A DNA stretch of 64,000 bases, from positions 16,174-80,173 of the forward strand of contig NZ_MZMV01000032.1 of assembly GCF_002210435.1 (NCBI RefSeq), in the 5' to 3' direction. The notes below the pieces were generated by a model, which saw only the letters and a program-made list of their open reading frames with translations, searched no databases and was not told where the DNA came from. Source of the stretch: Micromonospora wenchangensis (lineage in GTDB: Bacteria; Actinomycetota; Actinomycetes; Mycobacteriales; Micromonosporaceae). Within the stretch, counting starts at the first letter, position 1. The number at the start of each line of letters is the position of its first letter. The position numbers and the translations under genes are program-made. This document shows positions 37,865 to 45,464 of this stretch, in pieces.

Positions 37865-38388
37865 GCGACCCGGGTGCCCGGCTCGGGCAGGTCGACCGTC
37901 ACCTCGTCGGTGCCGGTGGCGACCCGGGTGGCCGGGACACCCCCGGCGGCGGCGGTCGGGGTGTCGACCGGCACGGTCCCGACGGTCAGCCCGGTCAGAA
38001 GCTGGTCGACCCGGGCCGCCCGGTGCCGCCGTTCGTGCAGCGACGCCTCGAACTCGCGGCGGGCCTGCACCGCCTCGGCGTACACCCGCTCGCGCAACTG
38101 CCGGGCCTCCTCCCGGGCGGCGTCCAGCTCGGCGCGCGCCCGGGCCAGCAGCTCGCCTGCCGTACGCGGGGCCGCCGGCCGGGCCGCGCCCCGGTCGGCG
38201 TCGGCCCGCCGCCGGTCGACCATCGCCAGGAGCAGGGTGGTCTCCTGGCGGATCTGGTCCCAGTCCCGCCCCGCGCCGGCGATCACCTCCGCCCGCGCGG
38301 CGAGCCGGGTCAACCGGACTCCGAGCTCGTCCAGGCAGGAATCGACCTGTCGCCGGTCGTAGCCGGACTCAACGACGGAGAACCTCAT
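37861..38388 (-). CDS. DivIVA-like coiled-coil protein
   Basis: A 175-residue protein. The start MRFSVVESGYDRRQVDSCLD fits the DivIVA/DivIVA-like N-terminal domain, where F-x-x-V-x-x-GYDrxqVD is typical. Residues ~20-120 are mostly helical with heptad-like Ala/Arg/Glu content, and the last ~45 residues are disordered. Such proteins bind curved membrane and organise growth or division in actinomycetes; this one is shorter than true DivIVA (Wag31) and may be an accessory paralogue. Confidence 0.72.
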   Translation of the reverse strand: MRFSVVESGYDRRQVDSCLDELGVRLTRLAARAEVIAGAGRDWDQIRQETTLLLAMVDRRRADADRGAARPAAPRTAGELLARARAELDAAREEARQLRERVYAEAVQARREFEASLHERRHRAARVDQLLTGLTVGTVPVDTPTAAAGGVPATRVATGTDEVTVDLPEPGTRVA

Positions 38389-38534
38389 ACGTGTCGCCCC
38401 CCAGGAAGCTGGTACGTCTGTCCCAGCTCGATCCTCGCGGCAGCCGACGACCCCCGGGGCGGTTCGAGAAAAATGTTCAGCAATTGCGGGGCGGCTCCCG
38501 GGGCGGACCCGACACGTCGGGACACCCCGGGCGG

Positions 38535-38981
38535 TCAGGAACGCTTGGGCAGCACCACGACCCGACCGAAGAACTCGTCGATGCGGCGCACCACGTCGTT
38601 GAAGTCGTCCAGGTCGATCGGCTTGGTGACGTAGGCGTTGGCCTGGAGGCTGTAGCTGCCCACGATGTCGGTGTCCGCGTTGGAGGTGGTCAACACCACG
38701 ATCGGGATGGTGCGCAGGTCGTCGTCCTGCTTGACCTCGCCGAGCACCTGCCGCCCGTCCATCCGGGGCATGTTCAGGTCGAGCAGGATCACGTCGGGTC
38801 GCCGGGCGTCGACGTGCCGGCCCTCCTGCCGCAGGAACTCCATCGCCTCCTGACCGTCACCGACCACGTCGATGACCTTGGCGATGCCGGAGTCCGCCAG
38901 CGCTTCCTCGATCATCAGCACGTCACCCGGGTCGTCGTCGACCACCAGGATGCGGACGGGGTTCGTGGCGCCTCGGTCCAT
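38535..38981 (-). CDS. Single-domain response regulator (CheY/Rcp1 type)
   Basis: A 148-residue receiver with no output domain: acidic pair in ILVVDDDPGDVLMIEEAL, phospho-acceptor in VILLDLNMPRMDGRQVLG, Thr in VVLTTSNADTD and Lys in NAYVTKPIDLDDF. The extended loops match Rcp1-type receivers, which often work with phytochrome-like kinases. The ATG at 38981 begins the conserved part; an earlier in-frame start at 39059 adds non-conserved residues. It is on the same strand as the STAS/B12/phosphatase genes, 129 nt downstream of the STAS stop. Confidence 0.9.
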   Translation of the reverse strand: MDRGATNPVRILVVDDDPGDVLMIEEALADSGIAKVIDVVGDGQEAMEFLRQEGRHVDARRPDVILLDLNMPRMDGRQVLGEVKQDDDLRTIPIVVLTTSNADTDIVGSYSLQANAYVTKPIDLDDFNDVVRRIDEFFGRVVVLPKRS

Positions 38982-39109
38982 GGGTCCAACCTGTCTGTGT
39001 CGGCGAGCGGGGGACGACGGTCTCGGTACCCCGTTGGCGGCCTGACCGAACGCGGTCACCCGCGGAGCGGGAACTGCGCGGTCACCCGCTGGCGGGGAAA
39101 TTTAGCCCA

Positions 39110-39457
39110 TCACCGGGCGGACGGCGACCGCGGGTCGGCGGTGTCGGGCTGATAGCGCAGCACGTCGGCCAGGCCGGTGATCTGGAGGACCCGGTCCACC
39201 CGGCCGGTCGCCCCGTACAGCCGCAGCCAGCCACCCCGCTCGGTGGCGAGGTTGTCCCCACGGACGAAGGCCGCGATGCCCGTGGAGTCGCAGAAGGTCA
39301 GCTCGGTGAGGTCGAGCAGCAGGTGCCGCTCGCCGCCCGCGGCGAGCCGGTCGATCTCGGTGTTGAGTGCCCCGGCCGAGCTGAGGTCCAGCTCACCGGT
39401 GAGCCGCAGACACACGCCGCCACCGTCCCGCTCGGCGTGCGTCACGGTGAAGGTCAA
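39110..39457 (-). CDS. STAS-domain anti-anti-sigma factor
   Basis: A 115-residue STAS protein. It has LRLTGELDLSSAGALNTEID, LLLDLTELTFCDSTGIAAFV with the phosphorylatable Ser of DSTG, and the closing helix DRVLQITGLADVLR. The start is set at TTG 39457, with AGAGG 7 nt upstream. A longer reading from a TTG at 39505 would lie at or before the likely transcription start next to a TATACT box. It sits directly downstream of the B12-binding/phosphatase gene pair and is a plausible substrate of that phosphatase. Confidence 0.85.
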   Translation of the reverse strand: MTFTVTHAERDGGGVCLRLTGELDLSSAGALNTEIDRLAAGGERHLLLDLTELTFCDSTGIAAFVRGDNLATERGGWLRLYGATGRVDRVLQITGLADVLRYQPDTADPRSPSAR

Positions 39458-39506
39458 CGTCGTCCCTCTCGCTCCCACCACAGGTAGACCCTTGCAGTGC
39501 AGCAAG

Positions 39507-39512
39507 TATACG
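39507..39512 (-). promoter_or_regulatory. Putative -10 box upstream of the STAS gene
   Basis: On the minus strand TATACT lies about 50 nt before the chosen TTG start, in the 85-bp gap after the B12-binding gene. TTGCGG upstream could be a -35, but the 20-nt spacing is long. It suggests that the STAS gene can be transcribed apart from the pair upstream. Confidence 0.35.
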
Positions 39513-39542
39513 CGGCGCCTCCCCGCGGGCCCGCAAGGCGCG

Positions 39543-40580
39543 TCAGTGCCGTACCCCGCCGGACGCGACGGTCGCCGCCGCGCCGAGCGCCAGGAACCGC
39601 CCCGCCCGGGGGAAGTCCCGCAGGACGCGCCGGTAGTGCCCCAGGGTCGCGGCGACCGACCCGGCCGGCACCCCCCGACTGGTCAGGATCGCCACCAGCC
39701 ATGTCACGAAGTCGGTGAACAGCTCCCCGTCGTCGACGTAGACGGCGGCGGCCAGGAAGTCCACGATGTAGCCCAGGTCGCCCGTGGTGGCGTCCCACTG
39801 GGCCGGGGTGTACTCCCCCACCGACGGCACCCGGGCCCGCAGGTCCGCCACCGCCGAGTCGATCAGCTCGCCGCGCCGCTTCACCAGGCTGGCGTACTCG
39901 TCGTCGGCGAGGTGGGACAGGTCCGCCGGGGGCACCCGGCGCAGGGCCCGCTCGTCGGCGACCAGGCCGGCCGCGCCCGGGGCGTCCGGGGCCCAGGCGA
40001 CCCCGAGCCGCCGGGCCCACCGGCCGTCCACGCCGAACCCACGCCCACCGACCACCACGGGTACGTCCGAACGCCGGCACGCCTCGACCATCCGGTGCGC
40101 CTGCGGCAACCGCATCGGCAGGGCGCAGGCCAACGCGACCGCGTGCGCGTCGTGCCGGTGCAGGTACGACACCAGGTGGGCTGCCGGCACACTGGCGCCC
40201 AGGAAGGTCACCTGCCAGCCGCGCAGCCGCAGCACCTCGGCGACCAGCCGGGGCGGCAGGGCGTGCCACTCACCGTCCATGCAGGCCACCACGATCCGTC
40301 CCCGGGTCGGACGTGGAGCGGCGTACCCGGCGACCGCCGCCACCGCCCGTTCGCTGATGTGCGTCGCGGCGTGCTCCTGCGCCACGCTCCACTCGTTGCG
40401 GGCCCACCGCTCGCCCACCTCGGACTGGGCCGGGGCGACCAGGTCGAGCAGCACCCGCTCCGCCGGGACGCCGGCGTCGAGCAGCCCGGTGACCACCTCG
40501 ATCGCGCCGTACTCGTCCGCCTCCTCCAGGCAGGCGAGGAAGTCGCCGAAGGCCCGGTACGGCTCGGTCGGGGCGGTCAC
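39543..40580 (-). CDS. B12-binding sensor protein (CarH-like, no DNA-binding domain)
   Basis: A 345-residue protein. Residues 1-85 form a helical cap domain with W59 and E69-H70 in the exact W-x9-EH spacing of CarH/LitR adenosylcobalamin photoreceptors. Residues ~94-215 are a Rossmann B12-binding domain: RIVVACMDGEWHALPPRL with E104-x-H106 supplying the cobalt-ligand His, VTFLGASVPAAHLVSYL and VPVVVGGRGFG. There is no N-terminal MerR HTH; instead a ~130-residue helical C-terminus of unknown type follows. Its GTG overlaps the TGA of the SpoIIE-type phosphatase gene (GTGA), with GGGGAGG upstream, so the two are made together. A light- or B12-sensing partner for the phosphatase is inferred. Confidence 0.87.
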   Translation of the reverse strand: MTAPTEPYRAFGDFLACLEEADEYGAIEVVTGLLDAGVPAERVLLDLVAPAQSEVGERWARNEWSVAQEHAATHISERAVAAVAGYAAPRPTRGRIVVACMDGEWHALPPRLVAEVLRLRGWQVTFLGASVPAAHLVSYLHRHDAHAVALACALPMRLPQAHRMVEACRRSDVPVVVGGRGFGVDGRWARRLGVAWAPDAPGAAGLVADERALRRVPPADLSHLADDEYASLVKRRGELIDSAVADLRARVPSVGEYTPAQWDATTGDLGYIVDFLAAAVYVDDGELFTDFVTWLVAILTSRGVPAGSVAATLGHYRRVLRDFPRAGRFLALGAAATVASGGVRH

Positions 40581-42424
40581 GACGTCGCCTCCCCGGCCGG
40601 GTCCTCCGGCACGGCCGGCACGGAGTGCAGGTGCCGCCGGGGGCGACCGCCCGGTCCGGTGGCCCGCAGGGCGAGCACCGCGATGTCGTCGTGGTCGCCG
40701 TGCGCCAGCCAGTCGCAGGTGACCTGCTCGACCCGCTCGGCGAGCGCCGCAGCGGGCATCCGGTGGCAGCCGGTGACGGCGTGGACCAACCGGTCCTGAC
40801 CGAACTGCTCGTCGCCGCGCCGACCGCCCCGGGCCTCGGTCACCCCGTCGCTGTAGAGCAGGCAGGTCTCCCCCACGGCCAGCCGGACGGTGACCTCGCC
40901 GATGCGCGGGTCGGGGACCACCCCGATCAGCATCCCGCTCAGCGGCACCGTCTCCACCTCGCCGCCGTGGCGCAGCACCAGCGGCGGCAGGTGCCCGCCA
41001 CCGGCCAGGGTCAGCGACAGGCCACCGTCGCGGTGCGGACGCACCACCCCGAGCACCATGGTGGCGAACCGGCCCTGCCCGTGCGCCTGGGTGGTCTCCA
41101 GCAGGGCGTCGTTGAGCAGCTTCAGCAGCGAGCCGGGCCGCGGCTCGACCCGGTAGAGCGCCTGGAGGCACTGGCGGAGCTGGCCGGTGAACACCGCCGC
41201 CTCCACCCCCTTGCCGGAGACGTCACCGAGGAAGAACACCGCACCGCCGTCGGCCAGCCGGTGCGCGCCGTAGAAGTCCCCGCCGATGCGCAGGCTCGCC
41301 TGGGAGGGCCGGTACGCCGTGCCCCACTGCACCCCCGCCACGCCGGCCGGCTCCACCGGCACCAAGCTGGCCTGGAGGGTGTCGGCCACCTCGGCCTGGT
41401 TGCGGTAGAGGACCGCGGTGGTGAGCGCCGCGCCGGCCCGGGCGGCGAAGGCCCGGACCAGCTCCACGTCGGCGTCGTCGTACCAGCGGGTACGCCGGGC
41501 CACCAGCAGCACACCCGCCGGGGCGTCCCGACCGGGCAGCGGGACCACCCGGGCGGTCACCTCGCGGGCGCTCAGCCCCGGCAGCCAACCGGCCTCGACC
41601 GCCTGGTCGACCAACCAGTCCACCGCGTGCGGTTCCACCCCGGACAGCCCCTCGACGATCGCCGGGGGCAGCGCGGCGGCGGGCAGCACGCCACTGTCCA
41701 CCGTGGGCGACTCGTCGTCGGCCCGGGTCGCCCGCCACCACCGGGCCCGCCCGGAGCGGGGGGCGAGCACCAGCACCGCCACCTCGGCCAGGGTGGGCAC
41801 GGTGAGCCGGACCACGGCGGCGGCGGCCCGGTCCGGGTGCAGCGGGTTGCCCAGCTTCTCGCCGACCACGGCGAGGAAGGCCGACCGGGCCCGCTCGGCG
41901 AGCAGCGCGTCGGCCCGGGAGACGCTGTCGGTGACGTCCTCGACGTAGAGACAGCTCCGGGAGCCGGACAGCGGCACCCGGCGGATGCGCAGCCGCCGAC
42001 CGTGGTGACCGAACCCGTCGGGCTCGGCGGCGGCACCGGTCAGCACGGCGAGACCGGAGGCGGCCAGGGGACGGCCGGGCGACACCTCGGGCAGCAGCCG
42101 CTCGGCGACCGGGCTGACGTGCCGGACCACCCCGTCGGCGTCGCAGACGACCAGGCCCTCCCGGAAGTGTTCGACGACCTCGGACCAGGCCGGGTCCACG
42201 CGGTCCGGGTCGGGTCGGGCGGGGTCGGGGCCGACCCGGTCGGGGGCCAACGGCGGCAGCCCGGCGGGCGCGCCGGCGGACCGCGCCGCGGCCCGACCGG
42301 CACTCGGCGTGGAGATCCGTCCGTCGCCCGGGTCGAAACCCCTGACGTCGGCAGCACTCACCAGCTGAGCCCCGCTCCCCTTGTCACCATCCGGCACCTC
42401 CCGGATGTAGGCCGTATGTTCCAA
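40577..42424 (-). CDS. PAS-GAF-PP2C (SpoIIE/RsbU-type) serine phosphatase
   Basis: A 615-residue soluble phosphatase. Residues ~1-75 are disordered, ~80-165 are PAS-like (HFREGLVVCDADGVVRHVSP), ~185-345 are GAF-like, and ~365-590 are the PP2C/SpoIIE domain. The last has the metal-binding blocks GGDFYGAHRLADGGAVFFLG, DVSGKGVEAAVFTG, LYSDGVTEARGG and HDDIAVLALR. It would dephosphorylate STAS anti-anti-sigma factors, as RsbU does. The TTG start at 42424 has GGA nearby but is uncertain; GTG codons at ~42399 and 42364 are alternatives. It is divergent from a STAS gene and coupled to the B12-binding protein. Confidence 0.92.
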   Translation of the reverse strand: MEHTAYIREVPDGDKGSGAQLVSAADVRGFDPGDGRISTPSAGRAAARSAGAPAGLPPLAPDRVGPDPARPDPDRVDPAWSEVVEHFREGLVVCDADGVVRHVSPVAERLLPEVSPGRPLAASGLAVLTGAAAEPDGFGHHGRRLRIRRVPLSGSRSCLYVEDVTDSVSRADALLAERARSAFLAVVGEKLGNPLHPDRAAAAVVRLTVPTLAEVAVLVLAPRSGRARWWRATRADDESPTVDSGVLPAAALPPAIVEGLSGVEPHAVDWLVDQAVEAGWLPGLSAREVTARVVPLPGRDAPAGVLLVARRTRWYDDADVELVRAFAARAGAALTTAVLYRNQAEVADTLQASLVPVEPAGVAGVQWGTAYRPSQASLRIGGDFYGAHRLADGGAVFFLGDVSGKGVEAAVFTGQLRQCLQALYRVEPRPGSLLKLLNDALLETTQAHGQGRFATMVLGVVRPHRDGGLSLTLAGGGHLPPLVLRHGGEVETVPLSGMLIGVVPDPRIGEVTVRLAVGETCLLYSDGVTEARGGRRGDEQFGQDRLVHAVTGCHRMPAAALAERVEQVTCDWLAHGDHDDIAVLALRATGPGGRPRRHLHSVPAVPEDPAGEATS

Positions 42425-42570
42425 TCTGTTCCGCTCAGCCTACGCCGGAACGCGGGCACCGCCACCGCACGGCGTCCCGCGCTCGGATCCGCACCCCTGC
42501 GGGCCCACCGGCGGGTTGTTACGATCCGGCGTAGTCCGGCCCGACCGTCGGCCCTGCGGAAAGGCGTGCT

Positions 42571-42960
42571 GTGGTGCCCCCTGGAAGGAAACCCGAGACC
42601 GCCCCGCTGACCATGTCGGTGGACCGCTCCGACCCTTCGGCGCCGGTCCTGTCGGTCGGCGGTGAGCTGGCCTACGCCACCTCCCGACCGTTGCGGGTGG
42701 AGGTCGACCGGGTGCTGGTGGAGCGCCCTACGGCGGTCGTCTTCGACTTCTCCGGGCTGACCTTCATCGACAGCACCGGCCTGTCGGTCATCGTGCACGC
42801 CTGGCGGGAGGGGCAACGGGTCGGGACGCTGGTCCGGCTGCGGGCCGTCCCCCGCTTCCTGACCACCATCCTCGACATGACCGGGGTCACCGGCCTGCTG
42901 GCCCGTCAGTTGCCGCAGCAGTCCACCCCCGCGCCGCAGCGCCCGGCCGCGTCCGCCTGA
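42571..42960 (+). CDS. STAS-domain anti-anti-sigma factor
   Basis: A 129-residue STAS protein: VLSVGGELAYATSRPLRVEV, then VVFDFSGLTFIDSTGLSVIV with the regulatory Ser, and LTTILDMTGVTGLL. A Pro/Gln-rich tail ends it. The GTG at 42571 has GGAAAGG 6 nt upstream; an ATG at 42613 is the alternative. It is divergent from the phosphatase over a 146-bp gap and precedes another STAS gene, so it is a likely phosphatase substrate. Confidence 0.88.
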   Translation: MVPPGRKPETAPLTMSVDRSDPSAPVLSVGGELAYATSRPLRVEVDRVLVERPTAVVFDFSGLTFIDSTGLSVIVHAWREGQRVGTLVRLRAVPRFLTTILDMTGVTGLLARQLPQQSTPAPQRPAASA

Positions 42961-43025
42961 ACCCGGTCACCGGGTCGGCCGAACCCCGGCGTTTCCCGAT
43001 CACCCGTTGCTGGGAACATGGGGGC

Positions 43026-43382
43026 ATGCGCCCGCAGCTGTTGACCATCGAGGTGACCCGGCTCGACGCCGGCACCGCCCGGCTGCGGCTCACCGGCGAC
43101 CTCGACTTCGACACCGCGCCGGAACTGATCGAGGCGGCGGCCGGGGTCCGCGCGGACGGTCACCGCGCGCTGATCGTCGACCTGGGTGGGGTCGGCCTGT
43201 GCGACTCGTCGGGGCTGAGCGCGTTCGTGGTGCTCAGCCAGGGCGGGGCCGGTCCGGTCCGGTTGGCCGGGGTCAGCGCCCGGCTCCAGCAGCTGCTCGA
43301 CCGCACCGGCCTGGCCGAGTTGCTGGCGGTGGAGGAGCAGCCGGCGACCGACGCCGTCGACGACGTCCGCGAGGTGGGCTGA
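43026..43382 (+). CDS. STAS-domain anti-anti-sigma factor
   Basis: A 118-residue STAS protein: ARLRLTGDLDFDTAPELIEA, LIVDLGGVGLCDSSGLSAFV with the Ser of DSSG, and LQQLLDRTGLAELL. It is 65 nt after the previous STAS gene on the same strand. This is the third STAS protein within 4.3 kb, while no RsbW-like kinase is visible in the window. Confidence 0.9.
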   Translation: MRPQLLTIEVTRLDAGTARLRLTGDLDFDTAPELIEAAAGVRADGHRALIVDLGGVGLCDSSGLSAFVVLSQGGAGPVRLAGVSARLQQLLDRTGLAELLAVEEQPATDAVDDVREVG

Positions 43383-43396
43383 GGCGTCCGGCCGGG

Positions 43397-43425
43397 CCCC
43401 CGACCCTGGGACCAGGGGCCGGGGG
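43397..43425. terminator. Imperfect GC-rich terminator
   Basis: Arms 43397-43407 and 43414-43425 pair as CCCCCG/CGGGGG and CCCT/AGGG with a small bulge and a six-base loop. It lies between the convergent STAS and hypothetical genes. Confidence 0.55.
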
Positions 43426-43454
43426 CGGGGAGGAAGGCGCGGCGCGGACCACCG

Positions 43455-43790
43455 TCAGACGCTGACGACGGCCTCCTGTACCTCGACGGCGGATTGCCGG
43501 CGGGGCCCGGTCGACCGGGGCGCGACGGACGGCGGGGGTTCGACGTCCTCCGGAGGACCGGAATCGGGCAGTTGGAACAGGTACCGGACGAATCCCCCGC
43601 CCGACTCGTTGTCCTCCGCGCCGGGCCACTGCCCGGCGCAGTCCATGCCCACCACCTCACGGCCCGAGCCGTCGGCCTCCTCCACCAGTGCCCACAGGCT
43701 CACCGGGTAGCACCGGGTCAGCTCGGGGCCGACCTGCCAGCGGGAGTACCAGCCGGGACGGGCCGGGACAATCTCCACGATCCTCTTCAT
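43455..43790 (-). CDS. Hypothetical protein
   Basis: A 111-residue protein, MKRIVEIVPARPGWYSRWQV at the start, with a compact first ~75 residues (CYPVSLWALVEEADG, VVGMDCAGQWPGAE, FVRYLFQLPD) and a disordered Pro-rich tail. Two Cys are at about residues 27 and 51. GGAAGG precedes the ATG. I do not recognise the family; similar short proteins with a GWYSRW-like start seem common in Micromonosporaceae. Confidence 0.65.
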   Translation of the reverse strand: MKRIVEIVPARPGWYSRWQVGPELTRCYPVSLWALVEEADGSGREVVGMDCAGQWPGAEDNESGGGFVRYLFQLPDSGPPEDVEPPPSVAPRSTGPRRQSAVEVQEAVVSV

Positions 43791-43945
43791 GACGACCTAC
43801 CCTTCCGCGTGCCTCGGAAGACCTCCGGTCGTCCCGATGGTCTGTCCGGCGCGGGTGAGCACCCCTCACCCCGCGGGAGTGAAGCCGGGACGCGGGTCGT
43901 CGCCGACGCCCGCCCGCGTCCCGTGGCCGTCCGGCCGCCACCGGC

Positions 43946-45247
43946 TCAGCGGGTGCGCACCGGCACCTCGGGCGAGGAACTCTCCAACGGCACGGCGTGG
44001 GCCGGGACCAGGCCGAGCTGCGTCGCCGGGCGGGGCAGCGCGGCGTCGAGCACCCAGTCGGCGCTCACCCGCGCCCGGTTGCCGGGCATCGCCAGCAGGT
44101 GGTAGCCCCGGGTGACCGCCTTGGCGGCCAGCCCGGACAGCGACAGCTTCAGCGGGTTCGCCGCCGCGTCCTTTCCACCCAGGTCGACCACCCAGCCCAG
44201 GTCGTGGTGCTTGTACGGGCGACGCCTGCCGTGCCCGTAGGAGGCGGCGATGTTGTGCGCCGCGAGCTTGCCCTGCCGTTGCGCGTGCTGGGCGGTCATC
44301 GTGCAGAGCTGCCCGGGGCGGGTCAGGTCCGGCACGGCGGCGGCGTCGCCGCAGGCGTACACCTCGGGGAAGCCGGGGACGTTGAGGTACTCGTCGACCA
44401 CCAGCCGGCCCTTCTCGGTACGCAGGCCCAACTCGGCCACGAACGGGTCGGGGCGGACCCCGACGCACCAGGCCAGCGTGCAGGTCGGGACGTACTCGCC
44501 GTCGGTGAGGTGCACCCCGTCGGCGGTGGTCTCGGCGACCGAGGTGCCCATCCGCACGTCGACCCCCCGGCGGCGCAGCACCCGGTCGGCGGTGGCCGAC
44601 ATCCGCTCGTCAAGTTCCGGCAGCACCCGGGGGGCGACGTCCAGCAGCATCCACCGGGGCCGGACGGTCAACCGGGGGCGTTGGGCGTGCAACGCGTCGG
44701 TGAACAGTTGCCCGTGCGCGGCGACCTCGGTGCCGGTGTAGCCCGCGCCCACCACGACGAAGGTGGACCGGGCCCGCTGCTCGGCCGGGTCCTGCGCCTG
44801 CTCGGCCAGCTCGATCTGGCGGACCACGTGGTCGTGCAGGTAGACCGCCTCGGGCAGGCCCCGGAACCCGTGGGCGTACTCGGTCACGCCGGGGATGGGC
44901 AGCAGCTTGTTGACGCTGCCGACGCAGAGCACCAGCCGGTCGTAGGCGAGCTGCCCCCGTTCCCCCTCCGGGTTGGTGAAACCGACCCAGCGGTGGCGCA
45001 GGTCGACCCGGTCGGCCTCGCCGACGACCACCCGGACCCCGGGCAGGGTGCCGGTCAGCGGGACCGAGATCCGGGTGGGTTCGACCACCCCGGCGGCCAC
45101 CTCGGGCAACAGCGGCAGGTAGAGGAAGTAGTCGGTCGAGTTCAGCAGCACGATCTCGGCCCGTCCGCCGGCCAGCCGACGCAACGTCTTCGCCGCGTGG
45201 TAACCGGCGAAACCGGCGCCCACGATCACCACACGAGGTTTCGTCAT
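43946..45247 (-). CDS. Type II NADH dehydrogenase-like flavoprotein
   Basis: A 433-residue FAD/NAD(P)-dependent oxidoreductase. The FAD motif is VVIVGAGFAGYHAAKTL at the N-terminus and the NAD motif FVVVGAGYTGTEVAAHG near 170. The C-terminal FAD site is VYACGDAAAVPDL, followed by TAQHAQRQGKLAAHNI as in NDH-2 enzymes. These transfer electrons from NADH to quinone without pumping protons. The ATG at 45247 has GGGAG 5 nt upstream. No other respiratory genes are close by. Confidence 0.92.
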   Translation of the reverse strand: MTKPRVVIVGAGFAGYHAAKTLRRLAGGRAEIVLLNSTDYFLYLPLLPEVAAGVVEPTRISVPLTGTLPGVRVVVGEADRVDLRHRWVGFTNPEGERGQLAYDRLVLCVGSVNKLLPIPGVTEYAHGFRGLPEAVYLHDHVVRQIELAEQAQDPAEQRARSTFVVVGAGYTGTEVAAHGQLFTDALHAQRPRLTVRPRWMLLDVAPRVLPELDERMSATADRVLRRRGVDVRMGTSVAETTADGVHLTDGEYVPTCTLAWCVGVRPDPFVAELGLRTEKGRLVVDEYLNVPGFPEVYACGDAAAVPDLTRPGQLCTMTAQHAQRQGKLAAHNIAASYGHGRRRPYKHHDLGWVVDLGGKDAAANPLKLSLSGLAAKAVTRGYHLLAMPGNRARVSADWVLDAALPRPATQLGLVPAHAVPLESSSPEVPVRTR

Positions 45248-45464
45248 GTCCGCTCCCTTCCCGGCGGTCAGCACGACAAACGTGTCGGGTCGCGCCGGCA
45301 CCGCCGGGCCGGAGCGGGCGGCGGACGAGGGCGTCGCGGGCCGTTTGATACCTCAGTGACGGGCTCCCGACTGTAGTCACACCGGGTAGCCGACACCGTT
45401 GCTTTCGGGCGCGCCCTCCGCTCACGCTGGGTTCCTGTTCGACCACCACCGATCGGAGGAACAG

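Noticed and set aside
39543..40580. B12-binding protein as a methionine-synthase or mutase subunit
   Set aside because: It lacks the DxHxxG motif of those enzymes; E-x-H and W-x9-EH instead match CarH-type sensors.
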